19,167 nt of DNA from assembly GCA_046050145.1 (NCBI GenBank), contig JBJOQC010000033.1, positions 1 through 19,167 of the forward strand, written 5' to 3'. The position numbers and the translations under genes are program-made. The notes under the pieces are model-generated. The model worked only from the letters and a program-made list of their open reading frames with translations. It made no database searches and was not told the DNA's origin. This stretch comes from CAYZPE01 sp046050145 (GTDB lineage Bacteria; Patescibacteriota; Minisyncoccia; Phycocordibacterales; CAYZPE01). Below, piece by piece: positions 5,587 to 12,391 of the stretch (its first letter is position 1; every line of letters starts with the position of its first letter).

Positions 5587-5838
5587 TTACCGATGAGTAC
5601 ATCCGGCCCAACAACAAGGTCGACGCATTCCGTCCTTGAGTTTTGAAATTGCTTTTGCGATACGAATAATTCTCGTCTCTGTTTTTTTGCCGGAGATAAC
5701 CCAACAAATCCACTCATTACGTGCAAGAGGAGTAATATCTTCCCAGAGTTCTAATACCTTCGGAATAGAGACAAGAGCTTGCTGTAAATCTGTTGGTAGT
5801 TTATGCACTGTACCAGAAGAGATTTCTTTTTGGGCCAT
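5587..5838 (-). CDS. OmdA/YdeI-like (bacteriocin-protection) domain protein
   Basis: An 83-residue protein with the typical segment PLARNEWICWVISGKKTETR (about 37-56) and the cysteine-rich end KDGMRRPCCWAGCTHR. These match the YdeI/OmpD-associated (OmdA, PF13376) family, where the 'RNEWICW...KK.ETR...RRPCCWPGC.HR' pattern is common. The role of the family is poorly known; names refer to a link with bacteriocin or antibiotic sensitivity in enterobacteria. The CC.W..C.H residues could bind a metal. A TACAAT box on the minus strand lies 7 bases before the ATG and no SD is seen. The PAP2-like gene starts 4 bases after the stop, so the two form an operon. Confidence 0.75.
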   Translation of the reverse strand: MAQKEISSGTVHKLPTDLQQALVSIPKVLELWEDITPLARNEWICWVISGKKTETRIIRIAKAISKLKDGMRRPCCWAGCTHR

Positions 5839-5845
5839 AGACTCT

Positions 5846-5851
5846 ATTGTA
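5846..5851 (-). promoter_or_regulatory. -10 box for the OmdA-PAP2 operon (leaderless)
   Basis: TACAAT on the minus strand ends 7 bases before the ATG at 5838. Transcription would start at the start codon. It is divergent from the promoter at 5890. Confidence 0.45.
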
Positions 5852-5889
5852 CAGTAAGTTCTTCTTTCTAAGGTTATTTTTAAGTTTGA

Positions 5890-5895
5890 TATAAT
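5890..5895 (+). promoter_or_regulatory. consensus -10 box TATAAT, leaderless start
   Basis: A perfect TATAAT ends 6 bases before the ATG at 5902. The -35 region is weak. The expected transcription start coincides with the A of the ATG. Confidence 0.6.
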
Positions 5896-5901
5896 AGAAA
5901 T

Positions 5902-6198
5902 ATGAAAAAACCATTTTTACATGCATTAGGAGCGGCACTCTATATTGTGGGCATAGTTTTTGTTGCACAGATTGTGGGTGGCGCTCTAAAGGACCAGAAC
6001 GAAACTATAATTATTCCGATGACAATGCTGAGTTTGTTCGTGTTGTCGGCTGCAGTGATGGGGTTTTTATTTTTATCCGAGCCACTGTATCTACTCGCGG
6101 AAAATCAAAAACAAGATGCTGTAATTTTCTTTGCTAAGGTCGTAGGATTCTTTGCTTGTTTCGTAGCTGTTTTTACGGTCCTGCTCTTTCTTAGTTAG
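5902..6198 (+). CDS. small integral membrane protein, unknown
   Basis: A 98-residue protein with three hydrophobic segments: about 7-28 (ALGAALYIVGIVFVAQIVGG), 38-58 and 76-97. Charged residues are few and lie in short loops (KDQNET, ENQKQD). No catalytic motif is visible and the family is not recognised. Proteins of this size and shape are common in parcubacterial genomes. It has its own consensus -10 box directly upstream and is followed 31 bases later by the TfoX-like gene, so the two may be separate transcription units. Confidence 0.65.
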   Translation: MKKPFLHALGAALYIVGIVFVAQIVGGALKDQNETIIIPMTMLSLFVLSAAVMGFLFLSEPLYLLAENQKQDAVIFFAKVVGFFACFVAVFTVLLFLS

Positions 6199-6229
6199 GT
6201 TTTGATCTGTATACGATAATCTGTTAATT

Positions 6230-6556
6230 ATGTCTACTCAAAAAGAGACAGTTGAATTTATTTTAGAAAAACTTGCACATCAAGATCGGTTTTCAACCCG
6301 AGCTATGTTTGGAGAATATGCTTTGTATGCGGACGGTAAGGTGGTTGCGCTTATTTGTAATGATCAGTTGTATGTAAAAATATTACCCGCAAGTAAAGAA
6401 CTTGAAAATGTCTGTGAGAAGGATCCTCCGTATCCAGGTGCCAGGCTTCATTATGTTATTGAAGAGGATCAGTTGTCTAAATTAGAAAACTTGCCTCATG
6501 TATTGTTAGATATTTCAAAATCCTTACCAACAAAGAAAATTAAAAAACTAAAGTAG
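6230..6556 (+). CDS. TfoX N-terminal domain family protein
   Basis: A 108-residue protein covering just the TfoX N-terminal domain. It has the typical RAMFGEYALYADGKVVALIC (24-43), LYVKILPAS and the PPYPGARLHYVIEED segment. TfoX/Sxy regulates competence in gamma-proteobacteria, but stand-alone N-terminal domains are widespread and of unknown function, so no competence role should be assumed. A GATAAT box lies 9 bases before the ATG. The lysine-rich C-terminus (KKIKKLK) marks the end. It begins a run of small conserved proteins (SRPBCC, DUF1801) that often travel together in accessory gene sets. Confidence 0.82.
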   Translation: MSTQKETVEFILEKLAHQDRFSTRAMFGEYALYADGKVVALICNDQLYVKILPASKELENVCEKDPPYPGARLHYVIEEDQLSKLENLPHVLLDISKSLPTKKIKKLK

Positions 6557-6616
6557 TTTAAAATGATGGAGTATAGTAAAAAGATAATAAAAAAAATAGT
6601 GATATAAATAATTTTT

Positions 6617-7069
6617 ATGCAAAAAATACATTTTTCAATTTTTATAAAAGCTCCAGTAGAAAAAGTATGGAATACAATGCTTCAGGATAAGACATATCGT
6701 GAGTGGACTACGGCTTTTAATCCAGGTTCATATTACAAAGGGAATTGGGAGAAAGGATCAAAGATTCTTTTTCTTGGTCCTCATCCTGAAACTGGTCTTG
6801 AGGGTGGTATGGTGAGTCGAATTAAAGAAAATAAGCCTTATGAGTTTATCTCTATCGAACATCTTGGGTTTATTCAAAATGGTGTCGAAGATACTACAAG
6901 TGAAATAATCAAAGAATGGGCTGGGGCGCATGAAAATTATACCTTTATTAAAAAAGATGGAGGTACAGAAGTGCAAGTTGAATTGGATGTTGCAGATTCA
7001 ATGAAAGATGAATTTCAGGGTATGTGGCCGAAGGCTCTTAAGAAACTAAAAGAAATTACTGAGAAATAA
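6617..7069 (+). CDS. SRPBCC (START/AHSA1-like) domain protein
   Basis: A 150-residue protein with the SRPBCC fold pattern: an opening strand and helix (IHFSIFIKAPVEKVWNTML), then YREWTTAFNPGSYYKGNWEK, a strand GSKILFLGP, the turn GGMVSRIKENKPYEFISIEH and a final long helix (DEFQGMWPKALKKLKEITEK). Such proteins bind hydrophobic ligands in a deep cavity; many are annotated as polyketide cyclase or AHSA1-like without known substrate. The downstream DUF1801 gene begins one base after its stop, so the two are coupled. Confidence 0.8.
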   Translation: MQKIHFSIFIKAPVEKVWNTMLQDKTYREWTTAFNPGSYYKGNWEKGSKILFLGPHPETGLEGGMVSRIKENKPYEFISIEHLGFIQNGVEDTTSEIIKEWAGAHENYTFIKKDGGTEVQVELDVADSMKDEFQGMWPKALKKLKEITEK

Positions 7070-7070
7070 T

Positions 7071-7460
7071 ATGAATAAAGACATACAGAAATATAACAAT
7101 TCTCAAGCTCATACTGATAAGGCAATTTGTGACATGCTGGCACAGGAAATTGGTCGTGGCCTATCTGAAGCAGAAAGTAAGATATGGCACGCACATCCAG
7201 TTTGGTTTTTGGATGGAAATCCAATTGTTGGGTACAGTAAATTAAAGGATTCAGTTCAGCTCTTATTTTGGAGTGGTCAATCTTTTGACGAGAAAGGTTT
7301 AGAGAAAGAAGGTAGCTTTAAAGCAGCAGACGCTCGCTATACTTCAGTAGAACAAATCAACAAAGATGATCTTAGTCGTTGGCTCAAAAAATCAAAAAAG
7401 ATTCAGTGGGATTACAAGAATATAGTTAAAAGAAAAGGGGTTCTAGAAAGAATTGTATAA
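7071..7460 (+). CDS. DUF1801 (YdhG-like) domain protein
   Basis: A 129-residue protein resembling the DUF1801 family: a helix with ICDMLAQEIGRGLSEAESKI, the strand pair KIWHAHPVWFLDGNPIVGYS, VQLLFWSGQSFD, and a C-terminal DLSRWLKKSKKIQWDYKNI. DUF1801 proteins share a fold related to frataxin-like/YdhG proteins; one Bacillus member is an iron chaperone (FraTaxin-like YdhG), but the function here is unknown. It is cotranscribed with the SRPBCC gene (1-base gap). This SRPBCC-DUF1801 pairing recurs in bacterial genomes, which suggests a shared but undefined role. Confidence 0.75.
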   Translation: MNKDIQKYNNSQAHTDKAICDMLAQEIGRGLSEAESKIWHAHPVWFLDGNPIVGYSKLKDSVQLLFWSGQSFDEKGLEKEGSFKAADARYTSVEQINKDDLSRWLKKSKKIQWDYKNIVKRKGVLERIV

Positions 7461-7559
7461 ATTGTATTAAAATTAAAAACACTTTCATTTCGGAAATAGG
7501 ATTTTTTATGTAAGAAGATTTACTGAGCTACGTCTTATAGAGTGTATTAATTTATATAT

Positions 7560-8129
7560 ATGACATCTAAAAAAATAATAATTGAAGCGGGTGCTGTGCT
7601 TGTTCTTGTAACATTGGCTTATTTTGCTGGTTTTTTTTCAAAACCTGTAGATGGAACAGATCTAGATCCGACTCCACGCAACGTTACTCTTTCTGGTACC
7701 TATGTCTGTTTGCCACATGTTGATACTTCTGGACCACAAACAGAAGAGTGTGCATTTGGTTTGAAGACTGATGGTGGTCTGTATTATGCGGTGAATTTTG
7801 GGGCATCCGCTAGCGCTATGGAACAGTTTCAAAGTGGAGCACACATAACAGCAGATGGTTTTGTAGTGATTAGAGAGGCTCTTAGTTCAGATCATTGGGC
7901 TAAATATGACATGGAGGGAATATTTACTATTACAAAAATGATTGATCCAGCTTCCGTGCAAGGAAAAATCAATATAGATGTTGTGTGCGAACAGGCTCTT
8001 ACGTACATGTCATTTCCTGACGCAAAAAGCGCCGAAGTTTTTGTTGCAGAGTGTAAGGAGGGTAAGTATCCAGAAGTAATTGAACAATACAAAGCGAGTT
8101 TAAATTTGGGTGAAGATGTTGCGATATAA
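7560..8129 (+). CDS. secreted or membrane-anchored protein, unknown
   Basis: A 189-residue protein. Residues 5-26 are a single hydrophobic signal-anchor (IIIEAGAVLVLVTLAYFAGF), and the rest is probably extracytoplasmic. The segment TLSGTYVCLPH (about 43-53), then CAFGLKTDGGLYYAV, and later a tail with CEQALTYMSFPDAKSAEVFV contain four cysteines that may form disulphides. No enzyme motif is seen. TATTAA or TAATTT boxes lie 6-9 bases before the ATG and there is no SD. The family is not recognised, but similar anchored beta-rich proteins are common in Patescibacteria. Confidence 0.65.
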   Translation: MTSKKIIIEAGAVLVLVTLAYFAGFFSKPVDGTDLDPTPRNVTLSGTYVCLPHVDTSGPQTEECAFGLKTDGGLYYAVNFGASASAMEQFQSGAHITADGFVVIREALSSDHWAKYDMEGIFTITKMIDPASVQGKINIDVVCEQALTYMSFPDAKSAEVFVAECKEGKYPEVIEQYKASLNLGEDVAI

Positions 8130-8149
8130 AGATCACTACAGTTTAGTGG

Positions 8150-8155
8150 TAGTAT
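8150..8155 (+). promoter_or_regulatory. -10 box for the TspO operon (leaderless)
   Basis: TAGTAT ends exactly 6 bases before the chosen ATG at 8162. A second ATG at 8158 is out of frame, and no SD is present. Confidence 0.45.
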
Positions 8156-8161
8156 ATATGT

Positions 8162-8563
8162 ATGAATGAATGGTACTCTCAACAACTTATTAAACCTTTT
8201 TGGGCTCCACCAAGTTGGCTCTTTGGGCCGGTATGGACTGTTCTGTACGCAATTATTGCTTTTACGTTCGGGACGGTATTTTACAAAGCATTTACCAAGC
8301 AGATTCCTTGGATAGTGGCGCTACCTTTTGCACTCAATCTTGTTTTTAATTTTGCATTTACACCGATACAGTTTGGACTTAAAAATAATTTACTTGCATC
8401 TATAGATATTCTTCTTGTTGTAGGGACTCTTGTTTGGGCATTTGTCGCACTGTGGCGAGTAGTCCCAGATCTTCGTTGGGTTGTGTATGCAAATATTCCA
8501 TATCTTTTGTGGGGGACATTTGCAACTTGTGTGCAATTAACCATAACTTATTTGAACAGATGA
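8162..8563 (+). CDS. TspO/MBR family protein lacking the first helix
   Basis: A 133-residue protein, shorter than the usual 155-170. The family hallmark KPFWAPPSWLFGPVWTVLY is at 11-29, after only ten residues, so the usual N-terminal first helix is missing and four helices remain (about 17-38, 49-70, 76-98 and 106-131). TspO proteins bind tetrapyrroles and sterol-like ligands and act in stress signalling. Upstream sequence in this frame offers no missing helix, and a -10 box sits 6 bases before the ATG, so the short form appears genuine. It is the first gene of a four-gene membrane-protein operon; the next gene starts one base after its stop. Confidence 0.82.
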   Translation: MNEWYSQQLIKPFWAPPSWLFGPVWTVLYAIIAFTFGTVFYKAFTKQIPWIVALPFALNLVFNFAFTPIQFGLKNNLLASIDILLVVGTLVWAFVALWRVVPDLRWVVYANIPYLLWGTFATCVQLTITYLNR

Positions 8564-8564
8564 T

Positions 8565-8963
8565 ATGTTTATAAAACTATACGCAATTGCGCTCCCAGTT
8601 TTTTTTGCTATTGATTTACTTTGGATTGGATTTATTGCGAAGGGATTTTATGCTAAGCAAATCGGTTCATTATTAAAGTCTGATGTAAATTGGACAGCAG
8701 CAATTCTTTTCTACCTTCTATTTATTTTTGGTTTGGTGCTGTTTGTAATTACGCCAGCAATAGAGAAAAATTCATGGACTCATGCACTCTTGTTTGGTGC
8801 ATTATTCGGTTTAGTTTGTTATGCGACATATGACCTTACCAATCTTGCATTAGCTAAGGATTGGCCAGTGCTTGTAACTATTGTTGATTTAATATGGGGC
8901 GCTGTACTTTCCGCTTCTGTTTCAGTGATAACATACTTTATCGCGAGTAAAATCATTTTATGA
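8565..8963 (+). CDS. DUF2177 family membrane protein
   Basis: A 132-residue protein with four membrane segments. It has the DUF2177 signature near the N-terminus (AIDLLWIGFIAKGFYAKQIG, about 15-34) and the later motif ATYDLTNLALAKDWP (about 87-101), followed by IVDLIWGAVLSA. The family function is unknown. In other bacteria DUF2177 genes are often close to DUF1295, cyclopropane fatty acid synthase-like and photolyase genes in photo-oxidative or lipid-modification clusters. Here it lies between TspO (1-base gap) and DUF1295 (ATGA overlap), consistent with a lipid or stress-related membrane complex. Confidence 0.8.
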   Translation: MFIKLYAIALPVFFAIDLLWIGFIAKGFYAKQIGSLLKSDVNWTAAILFYLLFIFGLVLFVITPAIEKNSWTHALLFGALFGLVCYATYDLTNLALAKDWPVLVTIVDLIWGAVLSASVSVITYFIASKIIL

Positions 8964-9724
8964 ATTACTTTATAACACTTGCTATTGTTTTGTTTGTATA
9001 CATGAGTACATGGTTTGTTCTTTCTTTGATTAAAAAAAGAAACGATGTGGCAGATGTTGCGTGGGGGTTGGGATTTATACTCATTACATGGGTATCTTTT
9101 TTTATTTCTGATGATTTTGGAGTGCGGGGAATATTAGTTGGAATATTGGTAAGTGTGTGGGGTTTACGCTTGGCATGGCACATTCACGCGCGCAATAAGG
9201 GTAAGACGGAAGACTATCGGTATCTTGCATGGCGCAATGAGTGGGGCAAATGGTTCTACATACGCTCATATTTTCAAGTATATATTTTGCAAGGTATACT
9301 TTTATTTCTCATTGTTTTTCCGATTTTATTCATCAATAGAAGTGTTGGTCCGACGCTTGGTCTACTCGATCTATTCGGTGTAGTGGTATGGATTGTCGGC
9401 TTTTATTTTGAGGCTGTAGGGGATGCGCAATTGGCGCGATTTATCAAGAATCCAGCAAATAAAGGTAGGCTTATGCAGAGTGGTCTTTGGGCATATACTC
9501 GTCACCCAAATTATTTCGGAGAGGTAACACAGTGGTGGGGCTTGTGGATGATTGCGCTCTCTGTTCCAAATGGCTGGCTTGGTATTATTGGGCCAATTAC
9601 TATAACTTTTTTACTTTTGAAAGTTTCCGGTATTCCTATGCTTGAAAAAAAGATGGAAGAAAATCCAGATTTTGCAGAATATAAAAGAAGAACAAGTGTA
9701 TTTATTCCACTACCTAGAAAATAA
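8960..9724 (+). CDS. DUF1295 family, steroid 5-alpha-reductase-like membrane protein
   Basis: A 254-residue multi-pass protein. DUF1295 hallmarks are VADVAWGLGFI (about 29-39), WGLRLAWHIHARNKGKTEDY (68-87), then NPANKGRLMQSGLWAYTRHP (163-182), NYFGEVTQWWG and, near the end, SGIPMLEKKMEENP followed by YKRRTSVFIPLP. The NKG...GLW.YTRHPNYFGE block corresponds to the NADPH-binding end of SRD5A-type reductases and of isoprenylcysteine methyltransferase-like proteins. It probably reduces or modifies a lipid with an unsaturated or polyprenyl chain, but no substrate is known. Its ATG overlaps the DUF2177 stop by 4 bases, and a fourth membrane-protein gene follows after 3 bases. Confidence 0.85.
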   Translation: MNYFITLAIVLFVYMSTWFVLSLIKKRNDVADVAWGLGFILITWVSFFISDDFGVRGILVGILVSVWGLRLAWHIHARNKGKTEDYRYLAWRNEWGKWFYIRSYFQVYILQGILLFLIVFPILFINRSVGPTLGLLDLFGVVVWIVGFYFEAVGDAQLARFIKNPANKGRLMQSGLWAYTRHPNYFGEVTQWWGLWMIALSVPNGWLGIIGPITITFLLLKVSGIPMLEKKMEENPDFAEYKRRTSVFIPLPRK

Positions 9725-9727
9725 TTT

Positions 9728-10180
9728 ATGATCAATTTAGATTTTGTCGGTTTATTTATTTTTATTTCAGGTTTTATTATTGGTCTCGGTGCTGTGACGG
9801 TGATAGATATTCATGGTTTTCTAGGAAGAAAGTCTGCGTATTGGAGTGAAGCAACAATACGTACCCATAAAGTAACAAAGCCTTTAATTTGGATAGGTAT
9901 GTTGCTTGCGATAGTTGGAGGAATTATTTTGTATCGAAACGAGGCTCTGTCGGGTGTGCCACTGTATCACGCATTAATTGCAGGTGTTTTAATACTTAAT
10001 GGACTTTTTCTTTCTTTCTATGTAAGTCCTTTTCTTATTGCAAGAGAACGTGAAGGTAAGCAAAGAGATCTTTTGCCTCGATCACTTCAAAATAAAATCT
10101 TCGTGAGTTTTATTATTTCTGATATCGGTTGGTGGGGAGGACTTTTGTTGCTTGTGTGGTTTGTCGTACAGAGATTATAA
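9728..10180 (+). CDS. four-helix membrane protein, last gene of the TspO operon
   Basis: A 150-residue protein with about four membrane segments: 7-29, 51-66, 80-100 and 127-147. Its polar parts contain IDIHGFLGRKSAYWSEATIR (about 27-46), then THKVTKPLIW, and SPFLIAREREGKQRDLLPRS. Histidines in HGF and THKVTK lie near predicted membrane edges and could bind a cofactor, but this is speculation. The family is not recognised. It starts 3 bases after the DUF1295 stop, so it belongs to the same operon and presumably to the same lipid or stress-related function. Confidence 0.7.
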   Translation: MINLDFVGLFIFISGFIIGLGAVTVIDIHGFLGRKSAYWSEATIRTHKVTKPLIWIGMLLAIVGGIILYRNEALSGVPLYHALIAGVLILNGLFLSFYVSPFLIAREREGKQRDLLPRSLQNKIFVSFIISDIGWWGGLLLLVWFVVQRL

Positions 10181-10242
10181 ATCTCTCGAGCGCACATTAA
10201 AAATAAGTTTGTAGAAGATATTAGAAATGTTTTAAAACTTTT

Positions 10243-10256
10243 TTGATTATTTTGAT
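10243..10256 (+). promoter_or_regulatory. 14-base motif shared with the ParB gene upstream region
   Basis: TTGATTATTTTGAT lies 57 bases before the phosphatase ATG and occurs identically at 15486-15499, 69 bases before the ParB ATG. In the ParB case its start serves well as a -35 box. It may be a promoter element of these SD-led genes or a chance match in AT-rich DNA. Confidence 0.35.
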
Positions 10257-10301
10257 TGTTTCTTGTAGTGTTACCCTCAGAAACATTCACAATCAGAAAT
10301 A

Positions 10302-10308
10302 GAAAGGA
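10302..10308 (+). promoter_or_regulatory. Shine-Dalgarno sequence for the phosphatase gene
   Basis: GAAAGGA ends 5 bases before the ATG at 10314. A clear SD is unusual in this window and fixes the start. Confidence 0.7.
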
Positions 10309-10313
10309 AAATC

Positions 10314-11015
10314 ATGACACGTCCTTGTGAGTTGGTTATTGTTCGCCATGGAGAGTCGGAGCGTAACAAAGCAAGGCATGGAAAGACATATTTTGCGGAT
10401 GAGGAGGCTCGCAGTCTTGTTGCTGGAACTGCAGACTATAAGGTGAAACTTACACCATTTGGTTGGGAGCAAGCGCGCAAGACGGGTGTGTATCTTCGAG
10501 AAAAATTTGACCTCCCAGATTATGTGTATCATTCAGGATACGTACGCACCATGCAAACTCTTGACGGTATTCTCGAGGCGTTTTCTGAGAGACAAAAAAT
10601 GCCTATTCAGATTCGGATGAATCCATTTATTCGTGAGCGTGATCCTGGGTATACCGCCGATATGCTTGAGGGAGAGGCTGAAAAGAGTTTTCCATGGCTT
10701 AAAAATTATTGGAAAACTAACGGTGGTTTCTTTGCTCGGCCACCAGGAGGCGAGAGTCTTTCCGACGTGTCGGGACGAGTCTACACTTTTATAAGTGCTT
10801 TATTTCGTGAAAGAGCCGGAAAAAAGGTGTGGGTTGTAACCCATGGTGGTACACTCCGTGCTTTGAGGTTTATTCTTGAACGTTGGAGTTACGATCAAGC
10901 TGTTGAGTGGGCGCCTGGACAATCACCAGCAAATTGTGGAATTACAGTCTATCGTTTTGATGAAAATTTGAAACGATTAACACTTCGGGAGTACAACACT
11001 ATTGGTTGGCATTAA
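10314..11015 (+). CDS. histidine phosphatase (phosphoglycerate mutase-like) family protein
   Basis: A 233-residue cytoplasmic protein. The catalytic motif VRHGESERNKA has the phosphorylated His12 in RHGE (11-14). SGYVRTMQT (74-82) holds the conserved Arg of the second motif, and VVTHGGTLRALR has the second catalytic His177. The segment FIRERDPGY (105-113) suggests a broad-specificity phosphatase; it lacks features that would single out a glycolytic mutase, so the substrate is unknown. It is monocistronic, with a proper SD and a strong terminator immediately after. A sampled segment (10441-10500) has 31 G or C in 60 bases, clearly more than neighbouring genes, hinting at a different origin or strong expression. 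Confidence 0.88.
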   Translation: MTRPCELVIVRHGESERNKARHGKTYFADEEARSLVAGTADYKVKLTPFGWEQARKTGVYLREKFDLPDYVYHSGYVRTMQTLDGILEAFSERQKMPIQIRMNPFIRERDPGYTADMLEGEAEKSFPWLKNYWKTNGGFFARPPGGESLSDVSGRVYTFISALFRERAGKKVWVVTHGGTLRALRFILERWSYDQAVEWAPGQSPANCGITVYRFDENLKRLTLREYNTIGWH

Positions 11016-11037
11016 TCGACGTGTTGACTGTGTGTAG

Positions 11038-11073
11038 TAACCACCTGCAAAAAACAGGTGGTTATTTTTATTT
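11038..11073 (+). terminator. intrinsic terminator after the phosphatase gene
   Basis: TAACCACCTG (11038-11047) pairs perfectly with 11055-11064 around a 7-base loop, followed by TTTTTATTT. Confidence 0.85.
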
Positions 11074-11163
11074 AAACCTTATGAAGTTGTTTTCTATTCA
11101 TGTAGTCTTCATGTGAAACTGAGAGGATTGTTATTGTGGGTCTTTAATAAATAATTTAAAAAA

Positions 11164-11370
11164 ATGGAAAGTCAAAATAACTATCCTCCACAGCAGGTAC
11201 AAGATAATAGTTCTGGGGTAAATACAGTTTTGATTGTTATTGTGATATTAATCTTGGCAGGTTTTGGATATTGGTGGTATACAAACCGTGAAGTGCCAGC
11301 TCCAGCAGAAGAGGAAGTGGGTATTAATGTTACCCTTCCTTTTGGAGACAAGGGTGGTACTACACAGTAA
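11164..11370 (+). CDS. small single-pass membrane protein, unknown
   Basis: A 68-residue protein. A polar, glutamine- and proline-rich N-terminus (MESQNNYPPQQVQDNSSG) precedes one membrane segment at about 19-38 (VNTVLIVIVILILAGFGYWW). A short tail with PAPAEEE follows. It is probably an N-in bitopic protein of the type common in parcubacterial genomes. Nothing suggests an enzyme. No SD is visible. The M15 peptidase gene follows after 42 bases with its own -10 box, so it is probably a separate transcript, although the proximity may hint at a cell-envelope role. Confidence 0.6.
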   Translation: MESQNNYPPQQVQDNSSGVNTVLIVIVILILAGFGYWWYTNREVPAPAEEEVGINVTLPFGDKGGTTQ

Positions 11371-11400
11371 ATATATTGGATTGTATATAGACTCGGATGA

Positions 11401-11406
11401 TATACT
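11401..11406 (+). promoter_or_regulatory. -10 box TATACT, leaderless start of the M15 peptidase gene
   Basis: TATACT ends exactly 6 bases before the ATG at 11413. A TTGGAT 19 bases upstream is a weak -35 candidate. Confidence 0.5.
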
Positions 11407-11412
11407 AAGTAT

Positions 11413-12345
11413 ATGGAACATGGAGATAATAAAAAGGTTGTATTAAGTACCTTTTCAACAGGATTAATACTTTTTTTGTTCGGAGGATCTTTTATCTACG
11501 CTTTTTTTCAGATATTTACACTCAAACAAACTGTGAATTCTCTCTCGTCTGAGCTGGCATCTACAACGCTTGTATTGTTAAAGAATACAGAAGACCTTTC
11601 AAATAATGTTGCAGACATACGAGCGCAAACAACTGGGCTTTATGGTTCTCTTTCGTATGCACAACAAAATATTGATGCTGTTAAAACTCAGATTGGTGGT
11701 GTAGAACAGGTAGTGGGGTCTATTTCAGGTAGTGTTGGAAGTTTACAAAAACTTGCCCTTCTTGATCCTGAACTTCTTAAAAAATATTCAAAAGTATTTT
11801 TTATGAATGAAAACTATGTGCCAAAACACTTAGCAAACGTATCAGATCAGTATTTATACAGTACAAAAAAGTCAGAGCAGTTCTTAACAGAAGCATCACC
11901 TTTTTTGCGACAGCTTTTGGATACAGCAAAGGCAAGTGGAGTAACTCTCTTTGTTAAATCGGGCTACAGATCATTTGCGGAACAGCAGTCTTTAAAAACT
12001 ACGTATTCTGTTATATACGGAGCGGGTACTGCCAATTCATTCTCTGCAGATCAGGGTTATTCTGAGCATCAACTCGGAACTACTGTAGATTTTATTACAC
12101 AAGGTTTGAATGGTCAGCTTGAAGGTTTTGAAAAAACAGAAGCGTATTCATGGCTCGTAAATAATGCACATCGTTTTGGTTTTATTTTGTCGTATCCAGA
12201 AGGAAATAGTCATTATGTTTTTGAACCTTGGCATTGGCGTTTTGTGGGTGTAAAACTTGCAAGTGATCTTCACACAAGAAATATTCATTTTTATGATATG
12301 GATCAGAGGGAGATTGACGGGTATCTTATAAAGATTTTTGATTAA
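11413..12345 (+). CDS. membrane-anchored D-alanyl-D-alanine carboxypeptidase, VanY type (M15B)
   Basis: A 310-residue protein: signal-anchor at about 10-33, a coiled-coil-like stalk at about 36-115 (many Thr/Gln/Asn and heptad-like leucines, AQQNIDAVKTQIGGVEQVVG), and a C-terminal M15B domain. Zinc ligands are His219 and Asp226 in SEHQLGTTVDF, and His274 in EPWHWRFVG, which also holds the catalytic Glu271. SGYRSFAEQQ (183-192) is the usual substrate-side motif. It should trim the terminal D-Ala from peptidoglycan stem peptides outside the membrane. It lies just before two M14 peptidases, making an apparent cell-wall peptide-processing locus. The stalk is longer than in typical VanY proteins. 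Confidence 0.9.
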   Translation: MEHGDNKKVVLSTFSTGLILFLFGGSFIYAFFQIFTLKQTVNSLSSELASTTLVLLKNTEDLSNNVADIRAQTTGLYGSLSYAQQNIDAVKTQIGGVEQVVGSISGSVGSLQKLALLDPELLKKYSKVFFMNENYVPKHLANVSDQYLYSTKKSEQFLTEASPFLRQLLDTAKASGVTLFVKSGYRSFAEQQSLKTTYSVIYGAGTANSFSADQGYSEHQLGTTVDFITQGLNGQLEGFEKTEAYSWLVNNAHRFGFILSYPEGNSHYVFEPWHWRFVGVKLASDLHTRNIHFYDMDQREIDGYLIKIFD

Positions 12346-12391
12346 AAAGGGTTTAAAAAGGGATATATAGGTGTGTTAAAATAAAATTATT

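Noticed and set aside
5583..5726. N-terminal extension of the PAP2-like gene
   Set aside because: It lies entirely within the OmdA-like gene in another frame, and the extension is not membrane-like; the ATG at 5582 begins the typical sequence.
6230..6556. Competence regulator role (Sxy/TfoX)
   Set aside because: Only the N-terminal TfoX domain is present; stand-alone versions are widespread and not tied to competence, and no competence genes are nearby.
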